A program made the translations under genes and the position numbers. The notes below the pieces were generated by a model. That model was not told where the DNA came from and did not search any database. It worked only from the letters and a program-made list of their open reading frames with translations. From the NCBI GenBank assembly GCA_947458265.1, contig CANGYF010000014.1, forward strand, positions 61,704-125,703: a stretch of 64,000 bases of DNA. The letters are read 5' to 3'. Below are positions 17,532-25,963 of the stretch, one piece after another; within the stretch, counting starts at the first letter, position 1; each line of letters starts with the position of its first letter. This stretch comes from Betaproteobacteria bacterium. Lineage in GTDB: Bacteria; Pseudomonadota; Gammaproteobacteria; Burkholderiales; CAIKXV01.

Positions 17532-18516
17532 GCCAGAACACGATCGTGCTCCAGCCGATGAACAGCGCCGCCTCGGGCGCATCGAGCTCGAAGCGGTCGG
17601 CCAGCATCAGCAGGGTGAGCATGCCCGGCACCGCAGCGAGCACGGTCGCGGAGTACTGTGCATCGCCGGGCGCCTCGAAGAACAGCGGCCCGAGCGCCCA
17701 GGCCACGATCGGCACCAGCAGCAGCTTGATCGCGGTGGCCGCCAGCACCTCGCGCTTCGGGGTCAGCGCATGCCAGGGGATGGTGAGGCCGAGCACGAAC
17801 AGCATCACCGGGATCGTCGGCTGGCCGATCATGCGCGCGGCGTCGACCACCGGCTCGTAGACCAGGCCAGCCTGCTGCAGCGTGGCACCGGCGATGAACG
17901 CCCAGATCGGCGGCATCGACATCATCACGGTGAACACGTTCGGGCGCGCGGCCGGCGCGGTGGCGGGCCGGGCTTCGCTGCGCGACGGTCCCGCCGCGCC
18001 CGGGGCAGCGCCCGCTGCGGGTTCGTCGACGCCGAGCCGGGTGCAGATCCACACGCCCAGGCTCCAGACCAGCGGCATCACCATCAGCATGTCGTTGAAC
18101 ACCGCGTAGCGCAGCGCCCCCTCGCCATGCAGGAACAGCAGCACCGGCACGCCGATGTTGAAGGTGTTGCCGAACATCGCGCCGATTACCAGCACCGCGC
18201 GCGTGCGCCGCGGCAGGCGCGCGCCGAAGCGGGTGCGGTAGAGCAGTGCCCAGGCGCACAGGCCGCCGGCTGCCGCGGCCAGCGCGGTGACCACCGGTAC
18301 TGCGAGCAGTTCGCGGCTGATCGGCGTGACCATCGCAACCGAGAACAGGATCGCCGGGTAGAACAGGTACATGGTGAGCCGCGACAGCTGGTTGCGCAGC
18401 CACTCGACATCGGTGTCGGGGAACCAGCGCGGCCAGAGGCCGCCGGCTGCGACCAGCAGCGACAGCGGCAGCATCACCTCGACCGCCAGCGCGCCGATAC
18501 GGGCGAGGTCGATCAC
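17491..18516 (-). CDS. AEC (auxin efflux carrier) family transporter
   Basis: An inner-membrane permease of the AEC/YfdV/MdcF type, about 341 residues with some ten hydrophobic segments (ALAVEVMLPLSLLVAAGGLW, TMYLFYPAILFSVAMV, NTFNIGVPVLLFLHG, TIPVMLFVLGLTIPW and others). Such carriers move small dicarboxylates or similar acids. The GTG at 18516 (VIDLARIGALAVEV) puts the first membrane helix at the N-terminus, as is usual; an ATG far upstream at 18663 would add an unlikely hydrophilic extension. A Gly/Pro/Ala-rich loop near residue 175 is low-complexity. Its 3' end overlaps the convergent CMD gene. Confidence 0.87.
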   Translation of the reverse strand: MIDLARIGALAVEVMLPLSLLVAAGGLWPRWFPDTDVEWLRNQLSRLTMYLFYPAILFSVAMVTPISRELLAVPVVTALAAAAGGLCAWALLYRTRFGARLPRRTRAVLVIGAMFGNTFNIGVPVLLFLHGEGALRYAVFNDMLMVMPLVWSLGVWICTRLGVDEPAAGAAPGAAGPSRSEARPATAPAARPNVFTVMMSMPPIWAFIAGATLQQAGLVYEPVVDAARMIGQPTIPVMLFVLGLTIPWHALTPKREVLAATAIKLLLVPIVAWALGPLFFEAPGDAQYSATVLAAVPGMLTLLMLADRFELDAPEAALFIGWSTIVFWLTLPVLLGLGLVR

Positions 18517-18650
18517 CGCGCAGGCTCCGGTGATACCGGCCGGCCAGGCGGTTGCTGCGCTTGCTGCGGAGGGCGTGTCGGCTGGGCCATCGTCGCGCAG
18601 ACTGTAGCCGAAACGGCTGCAGCCGGGGCCCCGCGCGGTACCCTCGCGGC

Positions 18651-19571
18651 ATGAAGTCCGCACTCTGGCTGGCCGTCGCCGGCCTGCTCGTCAACTCCAC
18701 GGTCTGGGGCCTGTCGTGGATACCGTTCCGCTCGCTGTCCGGTTCGGGCATCCATCCGCTCTGGGCGACCGGGATCATCTATGCCGTCGCCGCAGTCGCA
18801 CTGGCTGCCGCGCGTCCGGCCGCGCTGCGCGAATGCCTGCAGGGTACGGGCCTGCTCTGGCTCGCGCTGGCCTCCGGCCTCACCAATGCACTGTTCAACA
18901 GTGCGGTGGCGATCGGCGACGTCGTTCGCGTGGTGCTGCTGTTCTACCTGATGCCGATCTGGGCGGTGCTGCTCGCGCGCTGGCTGCTCGGCGAGCCGTT
19001 CACCGGACGCGCGTTCGCACGCATCGCCACCGGCTTCGCCGGTGCGATGCTGGTGCTGTACGAGCCCGGGATGGGCTTGCCCCTGCCACGCAGCCTGGCC
19101 GACTGGATGGCGATCGCCGGTGGGGCGGCCTTTGCGCTCAACAACGTGGTGCTGCGCAAACTCTCCACCAATGGCGAGGCCGCACGCACGCTGTCCATGC
19201 TGTGCGGCGCGGTGGTGCTGCCGGTGGCGGCGGCATCGATACTCTCCGCCGGCGGCGCCATCGGCTGGCCGGCGTTCGGGGCGGGCGGCGCGCTGGCCAC
19301 CCTTGCGCTCTGGTCGGCGCTGTTCCTCATCGCCAACCTCGGGCTGCAGTACGGTGCGGCGCGCCTGCCCGCGAACGTGACGGCGGTGATCATGCTCACC
19401 GAGGTGCTGGTGGCCGCCGGCTCGTCATGGCTGGCCGGTGCGGCCGAACTGCGCGTGCCGGACCTGGTCGGCGGTGCGCTGATCCTGGCCGCGCCCTGGG
19501 TGTTCGCCGACCGGACGGCGCACCGGTCGGATACGGCCGGGCCGGTCGCCTCCGGGCCCCGGGATGCCTGA
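18651..19571 (+). CDS. EamA/DMT family transporter
   Basis: A 306-residue inner-membrane permease with ten predicted helices in two EamA repeats, starting MKSALWLAVAGLLVNSTVWG. The second repeat opens near DWMAIAGGAAFALNNVVLRK. Family members export amino acids, nucleotides or other metabolites; the substrate is unknown. It is divergent from the AEC gene with 134 bases between starts, and its last 8 bases overlap the DNA polymerase IV gene. A second EamA transporter lies at 37884. Confidence 0.88.
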   Translation: MKSALWLAVAGLLVNSTVWGLSWIPFRSLSGSGIHPLWATGIIYAVAAVALAAARPAALRECLQGTGLLWLALASGLTNALFNSAVAIGDVVRVVLLFYLMPIWAVLLARWLLGEPFTGRAFARIATGFAGAMLVLYEPGMGLPLPRSLADWMAIAGGAAFALNNVVLRKLSTNGEAARTLSMLCGAVVLPVAAASILSAGGAIGWPAFGAGGALATLALWSALFLIANLGLQYGAARLPANVTAVIMLTEVLVAAGSSWLAGAAELRVPDLVGGALILAAPWVFADRTAHRSDTAGPVASGPRDA

Positions 19572-20853
19572 GCCAGAGGACGATCTGGACGATCTGAACG
19601 ACCCGGACGATCCGGACGGCCCGGACCGCGCCGGCTCGCAAGGCAGCGCCGTGCTGGCGCCACGGGTGGTCGCCCACCTCGACATGGACGCGTTCTATGC
19701 GTCGGTCGAACTGCTGCGCCGCCCCGACCTGCGCGGCCGGCCGGTGGTGGTCGGTGGCCGCCGGCGCATCGCACCGGACGCGGACGGCAGCGCAGCCGAT
19801 CCGGCGGAGACCGGCCCGATACCGGTGCTGCGCGACTATGCCGGCCGGGGCGTGATCACCACCGCGACTTATGAGGCACGCGCGCTGGGCGTGCACTCGG
19901 GGATGGGATTGATGAAGGCGGCGCAGCTGGCGCCCGACGCGCTGCTGCTGCCGGCGGACTTCGACCGCTACCGGCTCTACTCGCGCCGCTTCAAGGATGC
20001 GGTGCGCACGCTCGCGCCGCAGGTCGAGGACCGCGGCATCGACGAGATCTACATCGACTTCACGCCGCTGCTGGCCACGGCAGCGGACCCGTGGGCGGCA
20101 GCCCGCAGCCTGGCTATCGAGATTCAGGCGGCGGTGCGCTCGGCCACCGGCCTGTCCTGTTCGCTCGGTGTCACGCCGAACAAGCTGCTGTCGAAGATCG
20201 CCTCCGACCTGGAGAAGCCGGGTGGTATCACGGTGCTCACTGCCGAGGAGATCCCCGCACGCATCTGGCCGCTGGCGGTGCGCAAGGTGAACGGCATCGG
20301 ACCCAAGGCCGGGGCGAAGCTCGACGCGCTGGACATCCGGACCATCGGCGAACTGGCGGCCGCAGACCCGCAGTGGCTGGTGGAACACTTCGGCACCAGC
20401 TTCGGCCGCTGGATGCACGAGGCGGCGCACGGGCGTGACCCGCGGCCGGTGGTCACCTTCAGCGAACCCAAGTCGATCAGCCGCGAGACCACCTTCGAAC
20501 GCGACCTGCACCCGGTGCGCGACCGCGCCACGCTGTCGTCCCTGTTCACCGGGCTGTGCGAGAAGGTGGCCGAAGACCTGCGGCGCAAGGGCTATGCCGG
20601 CCGCACGATCGGGATCAAGCTGCGCTACGACGACTTCAGCCAGGTCACCCGCGACCGTACGATCGATGCGCCGACACAGGACGCCCGGCTCATCCGGCGC
20701 GCCGCCGGCGAATGCCTGAAGCGCGTGCCGCTGGAACGACGGCTGCGCCTGCTGGGCGTGCGCATCGGCGGGCTCTCGCCGGCAGGCGTGGCCGGTGCCG
20801 CAGCCGTGGGCCTGTTGGACGGAGCCGGTCTCAATCGCACGCTGTTCGACTGA
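19564..20853 (+). CDS. dinB: DNA polymerase IV (Y-family translesion polymerase)
   Basis: A 429-residue Y-family polymerase that copies past damaged bases. Catalytic acids are visible in HLDMDAFYASVELLRRP and RGIDEIYIDF; SCSLGVTPNKLLSKIASDLE and the helix-hairpin-helix region VNGIGPKAGAKLDALDI follow, then the little-finger domain. Three things differ from typical DinB: an Asp-rich N-terminal tail (DDLDDLNDPDDPDGPD), an extra segment of about 25 residues after VVVGG, and no obvious clamp-binding motif at the C-terminus. A start after the acidic tail is possible, but few start codons are available there. It is probably translated from the upstream transcript. Confidence 0.9.
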   Translation: MPEPEDDLDDLNDPDDPDGPDRAGSQGSAVLAPRVVAHLDMDAFYASVELLRRPDLRGRPVVVGGRRRIAPDADGSAADPAETGPIPVLRDYAGRGVITTATYEARALGVHSGMGLMKAAQLAPDALLLPADFDRYRLYSRRFKDAVRTLAPQVEDRGIDEIYIDFTPLLATAADPWAAARSLAIEIQAAVRSATGLSCSLGVTPNKLLSKIASDLEKPGGITVLTAEEIPARIWPLAVRKVNGIGPKAGAKLDALDIRTIGELAAADPQWLVEHFGTSFGRWMHEAAHGRDPRPVVTFSEPKSISRETTFERDLHPVRDRATLSSLFTGLCEKVAEDLRRKGYAGRTIGIKLRYDDFSQVTRDRTIDAPTQDARLIRRAAGECLKRVPLERRLRLLGVRIGGLSPAGVAGAAAVGLLDGAGLNRTLFD

Positions 20854-20979
20854 ACGCGGCACCGCTGCGACGGCGCGCTCGGCGGGCGGGAACGAAGCAT
20901 GCGCAGCTACCGGTGCCCTGCGCGGTACGCGTAGCCCCGGTCGGGCCACCGCAGCCGCCCATCCAACGGAGAGAAGAAC

Positions 20980-21924
20980 ATGAACCACACCTCGCTTCGT
21001 CAGCCCGCTTCGCGCCGCCGCCACGCCAGGTACGGGGCTGCCGCTGGAGCCGCCCTGCTGTTCGCCGCCGGCTGTGCAAGCACCGGTTCCGGCGAGGCCA
21101 TGCCGGAGCGCGTGATCGCGGTCACCGCAGGGAACCAGATCATCGAGTTCGTCGCCGGCCGGCCGGAACACATAGTGACGCGCCGCTCGCTCAGCGGCAT
21201 CCAGGACGGCGAGCGCATCGTCGGCATGGATTTCCGACCCTCGAACGGACGGCTGTACGCGGTCGGCAATGCCGGCCAGCTCTACATGATCGACCTGTCC
21301 ACCGGCATCGCCGAGGCGATCGGCAACGGGGGTTTCCGCACGCTCGCCACTGGCGACCTCGGCGTCGACTTCAACCCCACGGTCGACCGCCTGCGGCTGG
21401 TGAACGCCAAGGGCGCGAACCTGCGCATCCATCCGGACACCGGCGCGGTGGTCGATGCCGACCCGCAGTCCGAAGGCGTGCAGGTGGACGGCGAACTGAT
21501 GTACGCACCGGGCGATGCCCACGCCGGCCACACGCCGCGCCTGGCGGGTGCCGCGTATACCAACAACCAGGCCGGCGCGACCACCACGACGAACTATGCG
21601 ATCGACGCGGCCAACGGGACCCTGGTGACGCAGGGCTCGGGAGAACGCGCGGCGACGCCTGTGTCGCCGAACACCGGGCGGCTGTTCACCGTCGGCTCGC
21701 TCGGCGTGAACCTCGGTGGCGGTCCGGTGACCTTCGACATCGGGGCGGGCAACGTGGCGCTGGTGACGGCGACGATACCGTCAGGACACAGCGAGCTCTA
21801 CCGGATCAACCTGATGACCGGTGCGGCCAGCCGGATCGGCCGGATCGGCATCGGCGAGGCGATCAACGCGATGGCGATCGTGCCGGTCGCAGGCCGCAGT
21901 ACGGGCCGCGGCGCAGGCAACTGA
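20980..21924 (+). CDS. DUF4394 domain lipoprotein, copy 1
   Basis: A 314-residue predicted lipoprotein (signal AAGAALLFAAGC). The body is one DUF4394 domain, a beta-propeller-like module of unknown function with repeated blocks such as GMDFRPSNGRLYAVGNAGQL, VDFNPTVDRLRLVNAKG, NLRIHPDTGAVVD and TNYAIDAANGTLVTQGS. AGAGAAG lies shortly before the ATG. A second gene of the same design follows 127 bases later, so this is a tandem duplication with divergence. Confidence 0.88.
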   Translation: MNHTSLRQPASRRRHARYGAAAGAALLFAAGCASTGSGEAMPERVIAVTAGNQIIEFVAGRPEHIVTRRSLSGIQDGERIVGMDFRPSNGRLYAVGNAGQLYMIDLSTGIAEAIGNGGFRTLATGDLGVDFNPTVDRLRLVNAKGANLRIHPDTGAVVDADPQSEGVQVDGELMYAPGDAHAGHTPRLAGAAYTNNQAGATTTTNYAIDAANGTLVTQGSGERAATPVSPNTGRLFTVGSLGVNLGGGPVTFDIGAGNVALVTATIPSGHSELYRINLMTGAASRIGRIGIGEAINAMAIVPVAGRSTGRGAGN

Positions 21925-22051
21925 GCAGGTAACTGAGCAGGTCGTGGCATCCGGTGGGCGCTGCGGCACCCATCCATCGTGCAGGACGGATACCTGACGT
22001 CCCGGACGAACTCGGCGTATCGTTACGCGTCGATTCCGTCAGGAAAACTTC

Positions 22052-23005
22052 ATGGCATCTTTCGCACGAAATGCATTGATGGCTGCGCTGCTTGCAGGCG
22101 CAAGCCTGCTGTCCGGCTGTTCCACGTTCGAGGCTGCAAGCCTGGAACCGGAGACGGTGTTCGCGACCACACAGTCCAACCGGCTGGTCCGGTTCTCGGC
22201 AGGCGCACCGGCACGGCTGGCCGGCGGCCGCGCGATCAGTGGCATGCACCCCGGAGAGCAGGTCGTCGGACTGGATTTCCGGCCGGCCGACGGCCGGCTC
22301 TATGCGATGGGCACCGCGGGGCAGCTGTACGTGGTCGACCCGGTCACCGCCATCGCCGAGTCGGTCGGCCCGGGCGGCCTGCGCACGCTGGTGATGGACG
22401 AAGTGGGCTTCGCCTTCGACCCGGCCACCGATCGGATCCGCATGGTCACCACCACCGGCTACAGCCTGCGCCTGCACCCGGACACCGGCGCGCTGGTCGA
22501 CGGCGACCCGACCGCTGCCGGGTTGCAGGCCGACGCCCCGCTTGAATACGGTCCCACCGAGTTCGAGCGAGGCGTGGCGCCCCGGCTGGCAGCTGCGGCG
22601 ATCGTGCACCTGCCAGCCAGCGGAGCCCGCCCGGCGCTCACCACGCAGTATGCGATCGATCGCGGCACGCGCACGCTGGTCACCCAGGGGTCGCGCGAGC
22701 ACACCCATCCCCGGCCGCCGCTGCAGAGCGGACAGCTGTTCACCGTCGGGCGGCTGGCCATCGATCTCGGCGACGGTCCATTGTCGTTCGATGCGAAGGA
22801 CCCGCGGCTCGCGCTGCTCTGCGTGTCGCGCGGCGCGCGCAGCGAACTCTACCGGGTCGACCTGCGTACCGCGGCGGTGGAGTCGCTGGGCAGGATCGCA
22901 CTGGATGAACCGGTGACCGCGATCGCGATGGCGCCACGACCGCGCGGCGCCGGCACGACTACGACGAAGACGACGGCGGCGGCCACGGCGGCGGGCACGC
23001 GCTGA
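22052..23005 (+). CDS. DUF4394 domain lipoprotein, copy 2
   Basis: A 317-residue paralogue of the preceding gene, with a lipoprotein signal ([14 protein letters not shown]). The same blocks occur in the same order: [71 protein letters not shown] and [19 protein letters not shown]. The C-terminus is extended by a Thr/Ala-rich low-complexity tail. Function is unknown; both copies should face the periplasm or outer surface. Confidence 0.88.
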   Translation: MASFARNALMAALLAGASLLSGCSTFEAASLEPETVFATTQSNRLVRFSAGAPARLAGGRAISGMHPGEQVVGLDFRPADGRLYAMGTAGQLYVVDPVTAIAESVGPGGLRTLVMDEVGFAFDPATDRIRMVTTTGYSLRLHPDTGALVDGDPTAAGLQADAPLEYGPTEFERGVAPRLAAAAIVHLPASGARPALTTQYAIDRGTRTLVTQGSREHTHPRPPLQSGQLFTVGRLAIDLGDGPLSFDAKDPRLALLCVSRGARSELYRVDLRTAAVESLGRIALDEPVTAIAMAPRPRGAGTTTTKTTAAATAAGTR

Positions 23006-23096
23006 CGCGCACGGCGGGCGTGCCGCACGCTGGAAATCGGGAGCCGCCCCGGCGCTACAATCCTCGCATCACCATTGGAAGAGCCTGCCTGCCACC

Positions 23097-23588
23097 ATGC
23101 CCTCATTCGACATCGTTTCGGAAGTGAACCAGGTCGAGGTGAACAACGCCCTCGACCAGGCCAACAAGGAAATCACCAACCGCTTCGACTTCAAGGGTTC
23201 GGACGCCCGGGTCGAGTGGAACGAGAAGGAGAAGACGCTCACCCTGTTCGCCGACGACGAGTTCAAGGTCGAGCAGGTGCGCGACGTGCTGATCGGCAAG
23301 CTCACCAAGCGCGGCGTCGACATCCGCTGCCTGGAGAACGGCGACCTGCAGAAGGTGAGCGGCAACAAGTCGAAGCAGGTGGTGAAGGTGCGCACCGGCA
23401 TCGAGGCCCCGCGGGCGAAGGAGATCATCAAGCTGCTCAAGGACAGCAAGATGAAGGTGCAGGGCAGCATCCAGGGCGATGCGGTGCGGGTCTCCGGCGC
23501 CAAGCGCGACACGCTGCAGGAGGCGATCGCGCTGGTGAAGAAGAGCATCACCGACTATCCGGTGCAGTTCGAGAACTTCCGCGAATGA
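23097..23588 (+). CDS. yajQ: YajQ family nucleotide-binding protein
   Basis: A 163-residue YajQ/DUF520 protein. It begins [20 protein letters not shown] and ends [13 protein letters not shown], both highly characteristic. The fold has two ferredoxin-like domains; homologues bind nucleotides, and some bind cyclic di-GMP to act as a co-regulator. Length is normal. A TACAAT at 23056-23061 may be its -10 element. Confidence 0.95.
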   Translation: MPSFDIVSEVNQVEVNNALDQANKEITNRFDFKGSDARVEWNEKEKTLTLFADDEFKVEQVRDVLIGKLTKRGVDIRCLENGDLQKVSGNKSKQVVKVRTGIEAPRAKEIIKLLKDSKMKVQGSIQGDAVRVSGAKRDTLQEAIALVKKSITDYPVQFENFRE

Positions 23589-23607
23589 ACGCCGTCCGCA
23601 GGACCCG

Positions 23608-23629
23608 GCAGGCGTAGCGCCGCGCCTGC
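23608..23629. terminator. Hairpin between convergent yajQ and glutamine amidotransferase
   Basis: GCAGGCG (23608-23614) pairs with CGCCTGC (23623-23629) around an 8-base loop, in the 40-base gap between the two stop codons. It may end both transcripts; no T-tract is visible. Confidence 0.4.
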
Positions 23630-24333
23630 TACGGCTTCAGGCCGGTGATCCAGCGGGCGTAGAGTCCGTCGGCCACCTCGTGCAACGCGGCGACCCTCGC
23701 TTCCAGGTCGACCTGCATTTCCTGGCCCGACATCACCGAGGGCACCGGGTTGTCGGCGATCTCGCGCCAGCCACCCCGCGCCCAGACGCGCACCATCTGT
23801 TCGGTCATCTCGACATGGCACTGCATGCCCAGGTGGGGCCCGAGCGCATAGACCTGGTTCGGGCACCACTGGCTGGAGGCCAGCCGGGTGGCGCCGGGCG
23901 GGATGGTGAAGGTATCGCCGTGCCAGTGGAACGACAGGAACGAAGAGCGGTTGCCGAACCAGTGTGCCGCCGCCGGCACAGGCTCGATCGACACCTCGCC
24001 CCAGCCGATCTCCTTCACCGGATTGCGGCTGACCACGCCGCCCAGCGCGCGCGAGATCAACTGCCCGCCCAGGCAATGGCCGATCACCGGGATGTCCGTA
24101 TCCACGGCCCGGCGGATGAGTTCGAGCGCGGATGCGATCCACGGCAGAGGATCGTTGACGCTCATCGGACCGCCCATGAACGCGAGGCCGCAGAAGGCCG
24201 CGGGATCCGCGGGCATCGCCTCCGACGCGTCGGTGGCGATGATCTGCCAGGGGATCCGGTGGGCATCGAGGAACGTGGCAAAATGCCCCGGCCCTTCGGT
24301 CCGGGCGTGTCTGAAAATCGCGACTGGTTTCAT
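23629..24333 (-). CDS. Type 1 glutamine amidotransferase (GMP synthase-like class I domain)
   Basis: A 234-residue stand-alone class I glutamine amidotransferase. The nucleophile elbow VIGHCLGGQLISRALGG carries the catalytic Cys, and QCHVEMTEQMV supplies the His and Glu of the triad. FMGGPMSVNDPLPWI is characteristic of the GuaA-like group of single-domain proteins. Such proteins hydrolyse glutamine or gamma-glutamyl compounds; the acceptor partner is unknown. It is divergent from the retropepsin gene with only 33 bases between the start codons. Confidence 0.9.
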   Translation of the reverse strand: MKPVAIFRHARTEGPGHFATFLDAHRIPWQIIATDASEAMPADPAAFCGLAFMGGPMSVNDPLPWIASALELIRRAVDTDIPVIGHCLGGQLISRALGGVVSRNPVKEIGWGEVSIEPVPAAAHWFGNRSSFLSFHWHGDTFTIPPGATRLASSQWCPNQVYALGPHLGMQCHVEMTEQMVRVWARGGWREIADNPVPSVMSGQEMQVDLEARVAALHEVADGLYARWITGLKP

Positions 24334-24366
24334 GCAGCACTCTCGCAGCAGCCCTCGGAAGAAACC

Positions 24367-25140
24367 ATGTTAGACGATCAATCCCGATGCGTCGTCTGCC
24401 TGCACGCTGACGGGCCAGGCCTGTGCAGGGCGCAGACGCCTGCCGCCGCGCCGGTCCGCGATCAGCTGCGCAGCATATGGCAGGCTGGGCTGCTGTCCCT
24501 GCTGCTGTTGTTGCTGCTGCCAGGGGTCTGCGTGCCGGCGTGGGCGCAGCCGGCCCGCCTGGACGTGAACGTGATTGGCCTGTTCTCCGACAGCGCAGTG
24601 CTGGTGATCAATGGCGGCAATCCGCGCACGCTCAAGGCCGGGCAGGCAACGCCCGAGGGCGTGCGCCTGGTCTCGGCCAACAGCCAGCAGGCGGTGGTCG
24701 AGGTCAACGGCCGCCGAGAGACGCTGTCGCTCGGGCAGTCGATCGCCGCGCAGCGCTCCACCGCCGGCCGGCAGCAGGCCATCCTGCTCTCCGACGGCCG
24801 TGGACATTTCTGGGCGAATGCAGAGATCAACGGTTCGACCGCGAAGGTGCTGGTCGACACCGGCGCGAGCTTGATCTCGATGTCGAACAGCACCGCGCGG
24901 CAGCTCGGCATCAACTTCCTGCAGGGGCAGCGTGGATTCACCTCGACCGCCAACGGCACCGTTCCGGTCTACCGGGTCACGCTGGCCAGCGTGCGCATCG
25001 GCGAGATCACGCTGTCGAACGTCGATGCCTCGGTGCACGAAGGCGACAACCTCCCGGTGATCCTGCTCGGGATGAGCTTCCTCAACCGCGTCGAGATGCA
25101 GCGCGACGGCGAACGGATGACGCTGATCCGCCGGTTCTGA
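24367..25140 (+). CDS. Retropepsin-like aspartic protease, TIGR02281 clan AA family
   Basis: A 257-residue secreted or periplasm-anchored protein with a single retropepsin domain, so activity would require a dimer. A hydrophobic segment at about residues 42-58 (LLSLLLLLLLPGVCVPAWA) ends in a signal-like AWA. The catalytic motif is LVDTGASLISMS in the second half, and the second wall of the fold is VILLGMSFLNRVEMQ. The region between is a bacterial TIGR02281-type N-domain. The ATG at 24367 leaves an unusually long hydrophilic segment before the hydrophobic stretch, so a later start is possible. Confidence 0.85.
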   Translation: MLDDQSRCVVCLHADGPGLCRAQTPAAAPVRDQLRSIWQAGLLSLLLLLLLPGVCVPAWAQPARLDVNVIGLFSDSAVLVINGGNPRTLKAGQATPEGVRLVSANSQQAVVEVNGRRETLSLGQSIAAQRSTAGRQQAILLSDGRGHFWANAEINGSTAKVLVDTGASLISMSNSTARQLGINFLQGQRGFTSTANGTVPVYRVTLASVRIGEITLSNVDASVHEGDNLPVILLGMSFLNRVEMQRDGERMTLIRRF

Positions 25141-25220
25141 GCGGCCTGCCGTACCCGTCGGGCAACGGCGGGCCGGTCCGCTGCCTGTCCCGGTCGGCTG
25201 GTCAGTCGCGATCGTTTGAC

Positions 25221-25261
25221 TTCAAACAGTTGTTTGAATAAGGTTCAAACAACTGTTTGAA
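25221..25261. promoter_or_regulatory. Twin palindromic operator boxes upstream of the TetR gene
   Basis: Two 18-base boxes, TTCAAACAGTTGTTTGAA (25221-25238) and TTCAAACAACTGTTTGAA (25244-25261), are exact reverse complements of each other and are each palindromic except for the two central positions. They are separated by TAAGG and end 18 bases before the GTG start of the regulator. The position and symmetry are those expected of operators bound by a TetR-family dimer that represses its own efflux operon. Confidence 0.8.
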
Positions 25262-25279
25262 CTTGATCCGGAGTCGATC

Positions 25280-25963
25280 GTGTCCCCACCGACCGTAGCC
25301 GCCCGTTCCGACGGCGCACAGGCCCGCGAAAGGCTGCTGTACGCCGCGCTGCGCCTGTTCGCGGCCAGCGGCTTCGAACGCACCAGCGTGCGCGACATCG
25401 CCCAGGCGGCAGGTGCGAACGTCTCCGCCGTCGGCTACTACTTCGGCGACAAGGCGGGCCTGTACCGTGCGGCCTTCTTCGAACCACTGGGCGATCACTG
25501 CCAGGGCGAGATGCCGGCGCCGGGTACGGTTCCGTTGCCGGACCTGATGCACGGCTTCTTCCGGGACCTGCTCAAGCCGCTGAAGCAGGGCGAGGCGGTG
25601 CAGCAGGTGATCCGCCTGCATTTCCGCGAGATCGTCGAGCCGACCGGGCTCTGGAAGGAGATGATCGAGAACGAGCTACGGCCCCAGCACGAGGGCCTGG
25701 TACGCGTCCTGTGCGCCGAGTTCGGCCTGCGCAAGGCCGACATGGAACTGCAGCGGCTGACCTTCGCGATCATCGGCATGGGCATCCATTTCTTCGTGGC
25801 GCAGGACATCGTGCAGGCGCTCGCACCGGAAGTGATGGAAGGACCCGGTGCGATCGATGCGCTTGCCGACAGGCTCGCAGAGGGCGCCCTGGCGATGATC
25901 GAAGCCGAACGCCGGCGGCGCGCGGCACAGCCACGTCCCGCGCGCCGCCGGAGCACGCGATGA
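25280..25963 (+). CDS. TetR/AcrR family regulator with CerR/CecR-type C-terminal domain
   Basis: A 227-residue repressor starting with GTG at 25280. The N-terminal TetR DNA-binding domain is at residues 15-60 (RLFAASGFERTSVRDIAQAA then GANVSAVGYYFGDKAGLYRA). The ligand-binding part resembles the CerR/YbiH (DUF1956) type (VQQVIRLHFREIVEPTGLW, LTFAIIGMGIHFFVAQDIV). It is the first gene of the efflux operon and its TGA overlaps the ATG of the outer-membrane gene. It likely represses the operon through the twin palindromes and is released by a transported compound. Confidence 0.92.
   Translation: MSPPTVAARSDGAQARERLLYAALRLFAASGFERTSVRDIAQAAGANVSAVGYYFGDKAGLYRAAFFEPLGDHCQGEMPAPGTVPLPDLMHGFFRDLLKPLKQGEAVQQVIRLHFREIVEPTGLWKEMIENELRPQHEGLVRVLCAEFGLRKADMELQRLTFAIIGMGIHFFVAQDIVQALAPEVMEGPGAIDALADRLAEGALAMIEAERRRRAAQPRPARRRSTR

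Noticed and set aside
19396..21531. 711-codon minus-strand frame across dinB and DUF4394
   Set aside because: It is antisense to two supported genes, with composition typical of a shadow frame.
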